Shown here: positions 13,301-25,190 of the stretch, in pieces
Numbering within the stretch: position 1 is the stretch's first letter
How the letters are laid out: every line of letters starts with the position of its first letter
From: Oxyruncus cristatus
Lineage: Eukaryota > Chordata > Aves > Passeriformes > Cotingidae
Direction: 5' to 3'
NCBI GenBank assembly: GCA_013399855.1
Contig: VXAY01003830.1
Location: forward strand, 1,019,758 to 1,083,757
DNA length: 64,000 nt
Notes under the pieces: model-generated
The model's database searches: none
Told to the model about the DNA's origin: nothing
Seen by the model: only the letters and a program-made list of their open reading frames with translations
Made by a program: the position numbers and the translations under genes

Positions 13301-15650
13301 GGATCACGAAGGGGAAAATTTCAGGTCTCCATCAGGAGACGGGAGAGGCCATCAGTTCTAAAATATGGACACTAAAATCTCTGACTGTCTTGAACTACAT
13401 GCCACAACTTCTTTTGCAGAGGTTTTTTATTTGCGTGATCAACTAATTTCAAGTATCAAATCACTAAAAACATTTCAGAGAAGCCTTTTGTGGTTAGGGT
13501 AAGAGTAGGACTATGAAACAAAGTCACCTGCAACAGTATAGAAGAGGGTACATAATCCCTAAGTGAGCTCTATCTGATCCCAAACAACGCAGTCCTATGC
13601 ACCTCTTCTCCTTGCTTTAGGCTAAGAGTGTGCTAGATTTCTGAGTGTATCCCAGAAATCTCCAGGAGGAGCTGACAGCTCTCTCCGTTTTCTTAAACGC
13701 TCTAGGTAACATCAGCAAACAAATCCAGCACCTCAGGATAGCAAAAAGCTTTGAGTCAGATGGTAGGACAGATACGGTCAGTGTCAGAGAACAGTTCTGC
13801 TGAATAATCAGGGCTTGAAGCCAGTAAGTTATTTTCCTTCCTCCTCAGGTATCATGTCTGAAACACAGAAAGGAAGGAAGAAAAAGAAATAAAGGAAAAG
13901 TGCCAGCTCACAAGTAAATAGCACAAAAGGAGGTAACAACTCTTGCAAGACATCAATCACAAAGCTCAAATGCTGATGAATCAAGAATGGCAGCAAGCTA
14001 GTATCCAGCATCTGAGATTAAGGTCTCAAAAAACAATGGCATTTTATTGAATAAAAACCAGATCTGGACTAGTAAGTAGCTAACCTTCAGACACTGACTG
14101 ATAATCTGCACAAGAAACAGGAACAACCTGTACCAAAACCACTCAAGAAAAAAGTTGTTTGTTTGGAGCACAGCATTTAAACTTGGTCACAGGCATCACA
14201 ACAGACATAAGAGGTCTTGCTTCTGCTCTGTCTCACTAATGCTCTTTCAAGAGTCAAAACACTGTAAGAACATGGATATTCTGCCAGTCTAATGAGTTGA
14301 GAGTCCAAGGAGTAAGAGAAATTTTTCATTAAGTCTTCTAAACTAAGAAACAGTAAAATGACAGATGCTGCTGAAACGTGTAAGTCCTTCATAACTGGAT
14401 AAGTTATAAGCATGAACACCTATTTTGAAGAAAACTTTAAGAAATCCTGGCACTTTTTTCCTAAAGCTCCTTTAGCTTTCTAAAATATAATTTTCAGTTA
14501 TGTTAGAGAGACTTCTTTGATAAAATGTGTTTAAATTGTTTCAATCTATTTCTACTACATCCCTAGTAAATACCTGTCTGGTGATCGTCTTGACCAACGT
14601 CCTCTGTCAGATTCTGCAAGAGAACAGGAACAATACAGTTAAACAAGATGGTGATTTTCATTCTTCAGTACTGTTTTAACCTTTACTTGATATTAATATT
14701 CATCTTAATTACTTAAGGATCATCACCTGAGACTGTAGTGTCTGCATTTTCAGCTCACATTTAACTAAAAAGTTCAAGGATAATCTTTGAAAAAAAAATT
14801 TCAAATTAATCAAAAATATAATCAAACTGTTTCAAGAGTGGAAATAACTATCCATTGGTTTGGGAATTTTGCATTGTTGTATTGAATAATTCCACACAGT
14901 AAATGCAGCATTAGAAAGACTGAATTTGCCACTGACCACAGAAATGGCTTTACTTAAGGATAAACACAAATATATGTTCTAAAGTAAACTGATTAAAAAT
15001 CAATTGAAATCTTGCAAAAAAGTTACTCCCATTTGCAGGCAGGGTCTTTTTCACCAAATTTGCAATGTACTTACAGAGGCCATATAATCATTTCCAGCTA
15101 TGGTTGCAATAAAAGAAATGGAAGTATGTAGCCAAAAAAAAATGCCTACATTCAAAAACATCTTGTTTCACTTCAAAAAAATCTACAAAAAAAAACTGTT
15201 CTTCAAAAAAATCATTTCACTTTTTGCATGAGTGTAAGAGGACAGCTTGCTCATTCAATATGTTTCCCATAAGAACTGTAAGACACTGGATAACTGTGAT
15301 GATTACCATTTGACATATCTAAGAAAATTGTTTGTATGGAAGCAACACCTAAATACAGTGTTGCAGTGGACCGTGCTCAAACTCCACTCTGACCCCTGGA
15401 GTATAATCTTTCACCTTTTACTAATACTGCTTATCTCTTCACCAATTCAAAACCAAAAGCCTTTCATACAAAAAGGCAATTATAATTTTTAAAAGTGTAA
15501 TCACTTAATGATTTCAATCTCAAAATATTCTGGCCTAAAGCCCTTGCTATTCTGCTAAGAGAAAATGGCAAGTCATTACCAGCCTATTGAGGGTGTGGTA
15601 AATCTTGTGAATATTTGCCAGTGTTGATAGATGAGAATTCAACTGAAAAT
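7243..15650 (-). CDS. DCUN1D4: DCUN1D4, partial: N-terminal coding exons
   Basis: DCN1-like protein 4. The family acts as co-E3 for cullin neddylation, binding cullins and NEDD8-charged UBC12 through a C-terminal PONY domain. Three minus-strand exons (15580-15650, 14574-14613, 7243-7357) join in phase. They encode an N-terminal segment that tracks human DCUN1D4 almost residue for residue: [20 protein letters not shown], then [14 protein letters not shown], then [14 protein letters not shown] basic nuclear-localisation-like stretch, PPRKKRRP, follows, then [12 protein letters not shown]. The initiating Met exon is not visible and probably sits in the gap at 24178-24917. The PONY-domain exons are off the left edge. 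The first exon must end in phase 1 (an A), because the exon at 15650 starts with AT to complete Asn. No frameshift or premature stop is seen, so the gene is probably functional. Confidence 0.93.
7358..14573 (-). other. DCUN1D4: DCUN1D4 intron
   Basis: About 7.2 kb between consecutive coding exons, with phase 1 conserved across it. The sequence is AT-rich, including an AATA-type low-complexity patch near 12076-12127 and a G-rich stretch at 7855-7900. No further exon, RNA gene or clear transposon was recognised. Confidence 0.75.
14574..14613 (-). CDS. DCUN1D4: DCUN1D4 40-nt coding exon
   Basis: Very short exon encoding [13 protein letters not shown] plus the first base of Gly. The acceptor is TTCTTGCAG|AATCTG and the donor is ACAG|GTATTT. 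It enters in phase 0 and leaves in phase 1, exactly fitting its neighbours. Human has Ile where this has Val (from memory). Confidence 0.92.
15580..15650 (-). CDS. DCUN1D4: DCUN1D4 coding exon (second coding exon)
   Basis: 71-nt exon encoding (N)[20 protein letters not shown] and NRL. The acceptor is a pyrimidine-rich run ending CCCCCTCTAG|ATTTTC and the donor is GGCTG|GTAATG. It starts in phase 1 and ends on a codon boundary. Confidence 0.93.
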
Positions 15651-18600
15651 CTAGAGGGGGAAAAAAAAAAGAACAAACAACATTTTAAACTCTCTGGTTT
15701 CCCAGTGTAGCAACCAAGATCTTCTTATGTTCTGGTCATTTAATAAAATCATCACACAACTATAAAAGTCATCTCAACACTTTTTCAGCATCAACATTTT
15801 CAACACTGAGTAGAAAAACAGAAATCTGCAAAAAGATATCCAACATATGCATTCTTCTTTCGGCATGAATGACCCTCAACAAAATAACTATGGCTAACTG
15901 TAGCTGAAAAAAAAAAAAATTACAATTTTTTTTCCTTTACATTGGGTTTCATTATAACTATCCTAACCAGTTCTTCTGTTCCATTTCTTCCAAAACTAAA
16001 GTCCCGTTTAACATTCTAAAATCATTACTAAAAATCATAGTTTTTAAAAAAAGATTATTTTATTAATATACAGGTACTTGCCTTTATACTTATTTCCTTG
16101 CAAAACTAAGTGACTGGAATACACTTACATAGTTGAAACATGGTTTTTGTATAACAAAACGAAGGTCACAGTGCAGCAGCTGCTAAGCACCAACAAAACT
16201 GAAAATAAAATATTCTGACTCTTCCTGAAAGAAGCTGTAGCATAGATGTTAACTTTGTTTCCACATGCCAAATATAAAACACTTGAGTTTGCTTCAGTTG
16301 CAAAAGAGCGACAAACTAATTTTTCTCTATTCTTTTGAATTTCCTATTTTTGCTAGAAATGTGTCAAGGACAAAACTGGAAAATAAGTAATTTACAAAAG
16401 ATCAACTCTGATCCAGCCAGAGAGCAGGCAAAGCAGCAAGAATCGCAGGAGCTGGACACAAACCAGCTGACAGGGATTAAAGATAGCCAACTACTATACA
16501 ATGTTTCCATATAAACTAAAAGCAAATTAGAAATCCCACTAGAACTCAGAAACAAAACCACTCTAATTACAGACATGTACTATATGACAAGCAAAGTATT
16601 TCAAGCAAACTTCTTGTTTATGTGAAATATTTTATGTGCCTAGTCTCACCACCCAGTTAAAGTATGCATTAAAGTATTTCTACTGTGAGACATTTAATTT
16701 GGCTTTGCCCAGCAGCTGATGCAAGATGCAAGTAAGGTCAAAGACGTAATTCCCACATTTCCATCCAGAGAATTTTAAAGGAATACTCTCAAAATACACT
16801 CAAGAGAACCCAGATAAATAAGAGTCGTCATTAAATATCAGGTTGCCAAATCAGTGAACCACACTGCTCTGAAGTGAACAAGGGAAACTGAAGGAACTGG
16901 CTGTTGCAAGTGTACTTGTTATACACATCACTATGGAATTCTCTTGTCAGCGTGAATTAAAAAAAATTTCATAAGATACTTTTAGGAATCATATATTTCA
17001 TTCATTTTGTTAAGCTAGAGTATCTTTTAATTAACTGCTACCTATTTCCTAACATGTTGTCCGCAATCCACCACCACAGCAATACAACTGGTCTAAGTCA
17101 GAAGTACCAAAGATGGAATTTCCAACTTTAGCTATACTTATCTATATGAAGTCAAAGACAATCCAGACCTTCTTCCCAGATAAAATAGGAAGATCTTGGA
17201 CCTTGAACAGGGTGCTAGAAGTTCTCCTGCATTAAGTGCTCAATAAAGTTCCTTTCTTGCTAGTCAAACAAATAATAAGCAAAAAAACAACCCCGAGTTT
17301 TTTAGTCCAACCTTCAACATAAAGCAATGAGGAAAAAAAGGGTGGGGGGAGAAGGACAAACAGGAAACATAAAAGTCATTCTCAGGAGGGCAAGATTAAA
17401 AGATAAGATTTGTTTTGTCAACTGTCATACCAGACTAAGCTTTCTTGAACATGCATTTTGAAGTTTCCCTTGTTGTTCAGCCTAAAATCTACAAAGAACT
17501 TGAGTATTCAGAGAAACCAGTTATATCTGGAGGTAACAAGGCGAGAACACTGAGCAAGTATTTTATTTATTTCTTCTAACCTCATACTAAGAATAAATCT
17601 AGATAGGACTCAATGCAAAAAATTTTGTAAAATTAGGATTATGTATGTTAGGTATCACCTTTGAAACAAACATTCCTAGGCACTTCAAAACACATAATTC
17701 ATGCCACTGTGTTTCACACATCCACTGGAAACATCCTTACAATTTTAAGCTGCTGCTTCCAAAATAGGTTACATAGTTACGATGGACTTAGCAGGGTTAC
17801 ACAATTATATTTTATTATTCTTATACAACAAGCATCACACCATGCATGATATGAATACAGAGGACCGGAGTCCAAACTTTTCTCTCTTCCACAGGAGAAG
17901 CTTGAGCTTTCTTTTACAGTCATAAAAATAAATACAAGCAGCATCCATTAAATTAGGGAAGTTAAATTACAGCCCAAGTCATCCTCTGAACTGGTCAGTG
18001 TTTACATATATTCAAGGAAGACACACAAAATGCCACTGTGAAAAGGCCTATTCTGTAAAAAAAATGTTTTTGAAAAAACAGAATCCAAAAATAGTACCTC
18101 CCATTCTCAAATAACACTATTTTGGAAATTAGCAGAGGGACAATGGTAAACAGTGGTCAACACGGCAAGCAAGTGATTTGACAGCCGGCTGCAACTGGAT
18201 GCTGCAGTAATACACTCCCTCCCTTCCACCTCCCAAACGAACTTCCACACACACTTATGCAGCCTGCAAGTTGTCCCTGCCTGACACCTTTGGTTAGCCC
18301 ACTACCCTTGGAATAATATCGACAAAATAAACAAAAAACCCTGCCAGCCACACGGTTTGAATCAGGTCACAAAAGAGCTGCAACACTAGGTAAGTCAGAG
18401 CAAGAGTTAAAGTAAGAAACAGGAGAGGTCTCCTGAATTGGGAGCAAAATAAGTTTCTTGTGGCAGCAGCAATGTGTCAGATCAATCTAACTGCCCATCC
18501 AAGCCCACTGTGAGAGGAGGGATTACATCCCATGAAGATACACACTCACCAGTTCTACATGGAGAAAACCACCACGTATGAAGCTATTTTTCACCTGAAT

Positions 18601-18654
18601 ACAAGAGTTCCAGAGTACATGAAATGATCTGAAAATACTTTTTTTTCCCCTACA

Positions 18655-19163
18655 GAAACTGCATCCAGCTCTGGGATCCTCAGCACAGGGAAGACATGGA
18701 CCTGTTCGAGCAAGTCCAGAGAAGGGCCATGAAGACAACTGGAGGGATGGAATGCCTCTCCTATGAGGACAGGCTGAGAGCTGGAGCTGTTCAGCCTGGA
18801 AAAGAGAAGGCTCCAGGGGAGATCTTACAGCTGCCTTTCAGTACCTTAAGGGGGCTTACAGGAAATCTGGAGAGGGACTTCTCAAAAGAGCATGTAACAG
18901 GAAAAGGGGCAATAGCTTCAAACTGAAAGAGAGTAGGTTTATATAAGATATTAAGAAAAAATTCTTTCCTGTGAGGGCAGTTTGGCACTGGAACAGGTTG
19001 CCCAGAGAACCTGTGGATGCCCCATCCCTGGAAGTATTCAAGGCCAGGTTGCATGGGGCTTTGAGCAAGCCGGTCTGGTGGAAGGTGTCCCTCTCCATTG
19101 TAGGGGGATTGGAACTAAATTATCTTTTAAGGTCTCTTTCAACTTAAGCCATTCTATAATTTG
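18655..19163 (+). mobile_element. CR1 LINE, 5'-truncated 3' end
   Basis: Recognisable CR1 3' region in sense orientation. It begins near GCATCCAGCTCTGGGATCCT, passes through a GACATGGACCTGTT segment and CACTGGAACAGGTTGCCCAG, and ends with the typical ATTCTATAAT-like terminus. It is about 0.5 kb, clearly truncated, and interrupted by many differences from the CR1 pattern I know, so it is old and inactive. It lies in DCUN1D4 intron 1, antisense to the gene. Confidence 0.92.
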
Positions 19164-19738
19164 AAAGTACCACACAGTTAAGTGACCTCAGATCAGAAGA
19201 AGGAAACCTGCTTGCTTTGTGAATACTGAAAGAAGATGTGATGTTTGCTACAACTTAAGAGGTATATGTCAAACAAGTGCAGGTATTTTGTTGATTAAAT
19301 TATTTTTCATGCAGATGTTAACTTATCTTCAGTGAGGACTGAAGCAATGAAAATTCCAAATGGTATTAAATATTTTACAATAATTCAGAATGCAACTGCT
19401 AAAAAAAAAAACAAAAACAAAAAAAACCCATAATAAAATCATTGCAAATCCAGAAAAGAAAAGAAATGCCAGAGCCAACCTAGGTTCATGGAATTTAAAC
19501 CTTGCATGCAGTTTGTCATTAACACTTAACGTTAAGTTTTAAAGGCTGGGTTAGTCAATTAGTCACAATCATATACACTTTAAAAGTAGAAAGAAAACAG
19601 CTTAAAAATAACTTTTAAACCTATAAATTAAGGCCTAAACTATGGACCTGAAAGGTACCAGGAGACAAAAAAAACAACAGCTAACTGGGCTTGCTTTCAC
19701 AACAAACTAGAGAAAAAACATCCTATACCCTCTCAGCA

Positions 19739-19772
19739 AAAAAAAAAAAAAAAAATACCAAAAAAAAAAAAA
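19739..19772. repeat. Poly-A low-complexity tract
   Basis: Two A runs separated by TACC, followed by further AT-rich sequence. This is intronic low complexity with no element attached that I can recognise. Confidence 0.8.
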
Positions 19773-22105
19773 TGCTATAGATACAACAATAAATACAATA
19801 CAATATTAAAATTGAGGTATAGCAGTAGCTGAAGTAGTAACATAGTAGTAATTCTTATTACTGTTAAGATTATTGTAACAGAAAAAAATTAGACAGAAAA
19901 CCAGGAAGACTCATTTCTAAAAATTAAAATGTAATGTTCATGCTTTACTTCTTTTCAATTGCTTCCCTTCGTTTCAAATAACAGAACTGGAAAAAACTTG
20001 TAGTAGTACTGTTGTCTTAGTTAGCTTTAAATAAATTCTACTTATTCAAAAAAGAATCATTTAATCTTCTAAGAAACACACCATTCCATGTTCAGTAGTC
20101 TGTTTACAGAATTATCCAAAGAGCAAGACAATTTATATTGATTAATTACTAACTGATTAATCAACTTAGGAGTTCAGGTCTGAAACCTGTATTTGGTGAA
20201 AGCCTTCAACACTTATGTTCAGGAAGCAGAATTTCTGTATTCATTACTAAATGCAGAAAGCAAAAGAAAAATGTATGTCAGTCTTATTTACACAAAAACA
20301 TCACAACACACCTAAAAACTGAGAATCCCAGACTGCAGTATAGAGAAGACAGGAGCTGACTGCAATCCTGTCAAAGACAGGATTAAGAATCCATTTCCAA
20401 TGTGTCTGTAGCTATATCTGTGCAGGCAGTGACACCCTACAGCAGAAACAGCCTGCAAAAGAGACCTCCTGGTCCGTGATGTGCCAGCAAGCATTCAGGT
20501 AAGGGGAGGAAGAGAAGAAAAGGCTTGAAAAGTAGGGTCTCCCTTGATTTGGTGCCCCCTTAAAGGCCATGATTCAGAAAGTAAGGGAAACAGAAGTGAA
20601 TTCCAGCTTGGAAGGCAAGGACATGCAATTAAATGGGATAATCCAATCTATCTTGAAGAGCAACAGGACCTAGCCATTAAAGCCAAAGACATGATGCTGC
20701 AGGATGTTCCTCCTGCCCATGTGCACTCAGAGCTGCACCAATCTCAGAGCTACTGCTGACACCAGTGGTATCCAAACCCACAGTTGCACATTTGTGTACA
20801 TTTTCCCAACACAACAGCCCAAAATCTTCTGAAACAAAACACAGACCGACTTAAGCTAGTTAAAAAAAAAAACAACCACCCTTATAGAAAACCCAAACCC
20901 AAGCAACAAAATGTGGTTAAAATTACTAAACAGACTAAATCCCACTTCTTTTAAGGTAAACACTCACACTCAACTCTAACATTTGGTATTACCACACAGA
21001 ATGTCTTACTCACTGCAACAAAATATTTTAAAGATCTCTGCATGCTACATATATAGAAAAAAAAAAGCATAATTCTTTTTTCCCTATAGAAACAAATCCT
21101 TATTCTACTTCGGTATTTTTAAAGTACCCTATTCTGAAGGCTTGTTTACAAAAAGAGCTACTGCAGTTTAAAGTTCATTGAGAATTTCAGAGTGATTTAA
21201 GCAGTGCAAAAGTTGTGTAACTGTCACTTTAGTTTGAACACATTTCCATTTACCTTAAACTGACTGAACAAATAAGAGCCAGGCTAACAATCCTATACTA
21301 GCACATAGGATAAAGTACCCTGCACACTGGCCTCATGGGGAGCTTAGGGTTTGCTTTGGAGGGGATGGTTTTGGTTGGGTGTTTTGTTCTATATAGCAAA
21401 GACCTAACACTAAGTATATTTCTGGTGCAAAACATCTGCTTCTGTTGATGAAAAGTTCATCCACTAACTCCTACCCCACCACCAGATTAATTCAAAAAAG
21501 TTGGTGAGCTTGTTTTGCATCACTGGCTGCCATGGCCTGAGAGTTGTCTGAGAGCACTACTCCTAACTTCATGCCAGATGTCATCTGGCATCCTACAAAG
21601 GGCATAAAGCTAATAAAAACTTTGTATCTTGTGTTCCAGCTAATTCAGCAGAAACACAACCCTGTCAAGCACACACTACAAGGGTATCCAGCACCATGCA
21701 GATCTGGTACATCACGGTGGATCTGCAACAGCCTAGAAACGGCTATGCCAGTCAAAACCATTATTTGTCCAGCTGCTTGCTTCTTTCAGAAGTTCCTGAC
21801 CCCACAGCTCTGCCAGCAGCACAGGCCATGGGCACATTCCCTAACCCACTTCAGGAAAAAAAAAAAAAACAAACACCCTGTCAGTTTAGACAATTTAAGT
21901 AAAACTGGCAAGAGCTAGCCCAGGTACATCTGTCTGAGTGGATTAGAGAGTGCTCCTACAATCCACTTTACCAGCAGAAAAGGGAAGCAGTAATCTACAG
22001 CTAATGGGCAGTAATAAGCAGCTGATGAAGTCCCACAGCCCATGAAGCCACACATCTGCATGAAGTGTGTCACACTAGTCCCAGGGGCAAGCTAAAGCCT
22101 TGCAG

Positions 22106-22160
22106 CCCTCTCTCTCTATACATATACACAACTATCTATATATACAGAACTATATATATA
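22106..22160. repeat. CT/TA simple-sequence patch
   Basis: A (CT)n start grades into imperfect TATA/CATA dinucleotide repeats within DCUN1D4 intron 1. Confidence 0.7.
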
Positions 22161-24092
22161 AAAGCTACTGAACAAACTGGTAGTTGTTTCTATGTCTTTA
22201 CCAGTCAAAAGTAAAAATTCTGCTTAACCTCAGACCTATGATTTTAAATAAAACAAATTAACTGGACAGTATGATAAAAATACTGGCACATTTAAATTAA
22301 GGGTTCTGCTTCAAGCCCTTTTTAGTAGTTTTAGTTATTGCAGAAGAAATAAGTATTAGATGCTCTAATACTTAAATTGGTTACAAGAGTTGAACACTTT
22401 CACTGGATGTACTGTACTTCCCCATGCTATGCTTTTTGGCAAGCACAGGACAGACAAATTAAGCAAGTTTTCTTCTTCTGCTTGAAGACACAAACAAAAC
22501 TAGGAAATAATGCTTTGAAATAGCCCAAAGTCTTTGTTTTCAGTATCTGCAAAGCAAGTGGAAGAGGAGGGGAAGTAAAGAAAATGCAGAATTAATAATT
22601 CACTTAAATGCAGCACAAAAAGTACTTGGACTAAAATAAATTTAAATGAAGTGGTGCAATTACACAAATGAGATCCTACCCTGATACAACAGAATATAGA
22701 GAAGCAGTAAGAAGACTGTTTACCTGCCTGACTCACCTTACTGCGTGACCTTGTACAGAGAAGACATTTCCAATTATAGTTATTGCAGCTCCAAAAAACC
22801 TTCAAGCAAACACTTTTAATGGAAAAAATGAAAGTCGATGTACTTCATATAATGAGAAAGATGTGTATTCAGTCTCAGAAAGTAAAACTGACACTGAGTA
22901 AAAATGTATTGAGGGAGTTTATATCACAAGAACATAGAAGAAACTAAAGAGGATCAAAAAGGTGGCTCAAAATAAATGTTTAGTCAAGACCCATCTTCTG
23001 TAAAGATACGCTATGAAAAAAAACAACCACTATGAAGCTACAGACAGTGAAGTCAGCTAACTCAGGAAAACATTCCTATTTAAAATAACACATGTACAAG
23101 CCCATGAACTGCCAAAAAGAAAGTACTGAAGTGTAAGATTCAATCATTCCAAGGCACATTTTTAATGTGAAGCCAGTAACAGTTGAAGGTTGAGAAACAG
23201 TACTCTTCCTGTTTCCTGCAGACAACTTAAAATTAAAAAACTTCCAAAATCACTACATAGTCTTAACATCCTACATGAGAGAGCACTGGAATATTTGCAA
23301 CTGTACCTTGTATGTGTATAATGAGGACCTGCATCTTTTTTTGGACAGGACACATGACAAAAGACACTGAGCAGAAGGTATTTTCTAGAATAATTATCCT
23401 TCCATTTCCAACATAAGGCAGTTATTTGTGCCTTAATGGCAGACTTAACCACCAACATATCACAATTCCTTAACATAAAGGTAAAATAAACCAGAACCAC
23501 TGAAGAAATTATATAGCCTTACGAGTTACAGGCCTTGCCAGGCTGTCCAGACAATCTCATTTTGAGAGACATGGGAGGATTCAAGAAAATCCAGGCCTTA
23601 TGCAGCATTTCTTTCCATAATTGCTTTCAAGACTTTGTCCAAAAGTCAGGCCATCATTCATTAACATATGATCAGAGCTTCAATTTTCATTATCTTCTAC
23701 ACGAGCAAGTTCTACGGCAATAAAGCACCTCAGAGCTGCAACTCCTTGCAGAGCTAAGAACGCGTTCCTGGGAGATTTCACAGGAACATGGTTGTGCCGG
23801 GACAGCTTTGCGCTGGGGATGCCAGCCCCGCCTCTCCGGCGGACAGGCACGAAGCATATTCCCGAACCCCCGCCACCGCACAGCCACACAGGTGTGCCAG
23901 GCAGCACGCGGTCCGGGGCTCTGAGCGCAGCGCCAGAAGCTCCGCTGCGGACACAAAGCCCACGCCCCGCTCCGCTCTACTCTCCCGCACCCGCGGTCGC
24001 ACCGCCCGCGCCCCCCGCTCTCCCGGTGGGGCGGGAGCGGCAGCTCCGGCCGGGGGTGCCCGCGGGGCAGGGATGACCGGGCGCCGCCGCAG

Positions 24093-24112
24093 GGCCTGCC
24101 GGGAGTTGTAGT
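24093..24112 (-). promoter_or_regulatory. ZNF143/Staf-type motif
   Basis: On the minus strand this reads ACTACAACTCCCGGCAGGCC, very close to the ACTACAA(T/C)TCCCAGAATGC promoter motif bound by ZNF143/Staf. That motif is typical of CpG-island promoters near the start site. The binding itself is inferred. Confidence 0.65.
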
Positions 24113-24152
24113 CCGCCCCCGGCCTCCCGCCCCGCGGGGCCGCAGCGCAAGG

Positions 24153-24171
24153 ACTCCAGCTCCCGCCATGC
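24153..24171 (+). promoter_or_regulatory. Second, degenerate ZNF143-like motif, opposite strand
   Basis: The plus strand reads ACTCCAGCTCCCGCCATGC, matching the same motif at most positions. It sits about 40 bp from the first copy in inverted orientation and touches the gap edge. Confidence 0.4.
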
Positions 24172-24177
24172 GCCGCG

Positions 24178-24917
24178 NNNNNNNNNNNNNNNNNNNNNNN
24201 NNNNNNNNNNNNNNNNNNNNNNNNNNNNNNNNNNNNNNNNNNNNNNNNNNNNNNNNNNNNNNNNNNNNNNNNNNNNNNNNNNNNNNNNNNNNNNNNNNNN
24301 NNNNNNNNNNNNNNNNNNNNNNNNNNNNNNNNNNNNNNNNNNNNNNNNNNNNNNNNNNNNNNNNNNNNNNNNNNNNNNNNNNNNNNNNNNNNNNNNNNNN
24401 NNNNNNNNNNNNNNNNNNNNNNNNNNNNNNNNNNNNNNNNNNNNNNNNNNNNNNNNNNNNNNNNNNNNNNNNNNNNNNNNNNNNNNNNNNNNNNNNNNNN
24501 NNNNNNNNNNNNNNNNNNNNNNNNNNNNNNNNNNNNNNNNNNNNNNNNNNNNNNNNNNNNNNNNNNNNNNNNNNNNNNNNNNNNNNNNNNNNNNNNNNNN
24601 NNNNNNNNNNNNNNNNNNNNNNNNNNNNNNNNNNNNNNNNNNNNNNNNNNNNNNNNNNNNNNNNNNNNNNNNNNNNNNNNNNNNNNNNNNNNNNNNNNNN
24701 NNNNNNNNNNNNNNNNNNNNNNNNNNNNNNNNNNNNNNNNNNNNNNNNNNNNNNNNNNNNNNNNNNNNNNNNNNNNNNNNNNNNNNNNNNNNNNNNNNNN
24801 NNNNNNNNNNNNNNNNNNNNNNNNNNNNNNNNNNNNNNNNNNNNNNNNNNNNNNNNNNNNNNNNNNNNNNNNNNNNNNNNNNNNNNNNNNNNNNNNNNNN
24901 NNNNNNNNNNNNNNNNN
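24178..24917. other. Assembly gap (740 N)
   Basis: Unsequenced bases flanked on both sides by CpG-rich sequence. The DCUN1D4 transcription start and first coding exon are not visible in the flanks, so they probably lie here. Confidence 1.
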
Positions 24918-25190
24918 CGGGTCCCGCCTTTCTATTGGACCAGGCTCTTGCCACTCTCCCTGTGCCCGCTGCGCACCGCCCTCCCGCCCTCCCATTGGGC
25001 TCCAGGCTGCGCTCACCCCGCCCCCTCCGCTCTGATTGGGTGCTGCCGCTGCCAGTTTTTCCCGGCCTTTAAAGCGCGTGCAAAGTGCACCACTTTGTGT
25101 CACCCGCGGCGCCGATTGGCTGCAGGGACCAAGGGCCACGCCCACTCTCTGACGCGATTGGGTGAGCGGTCAGGGGGCGGGGCCCGGGTG
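24918..25190 (-). promoter_or_regulatory. DCUN1D4: DCUN1D4 upstream promoter with five CCAAT boxes
   Basis: On the minus strand CCAAT occurs five times. The complementary ATTGG sits at 24934-24938, 24994-24998, 25035-25039, 25115-25119 and 25157-25161. GC boxes accompany them (for example GGGGCGGGG-type sequence near 25015-25023 and 25173-25182), and a CACCC/GGGCGTGGCC-like element lies near 25136-25144. All CCAATs point toward DCUN1D4, as expected for NF-Y-driven promoters. A TTTAAAG palindrome at 25068-25075 and the inverted repeat CAAAGTGCACCACTTTG (25081-25097) lie among them. Confidence 0.7.

Larger units (their letters stand above)
15651..23775 (-). other. DCUN1D4: DCUN1D4 first intron region
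   Basis: AT-rich sequence between the CpG-island promoter and the first readable exon. It contains one sense-oriented CR1 copy, poly-A tracts and a CT/TA simple-repeat patch. The plus-strand ORF of 124 codons at 21544-21918 has no recognisable domain and is not called as a gene. Confidence 0.7.
23776..24177. promoter_or_regulatory. DCUN1D4: CpG island, gene-proximal side of DCUN1D4 gap
   Basis: An abrupt change from AT-rich intron to dense CG-containing sequence. In minus-strand orientation this lies just downstream of the assembly gap, so it is 5' UTR/intron 1 start or promoter core. Several long open frames here are a by-product of high GC. None begins with the expected DCUN1D4 N-terminus. 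Confidence 0.75.

Noticed and set aside
21544..21918. 124-codon plus-strand ORF in DCUN1D4 intron 1
   Set aside because: No homology recognised and a low-complexity lysine run near the end. No splice or promoter context was seen.
23778..25145. Very long open frames (325-455 codons) across the CpG island
   Set aside because: Most of their length is the N gap. The rest is GC-rich sequence low in stops, with no match to the expected DCUN1D4 N-terminus.
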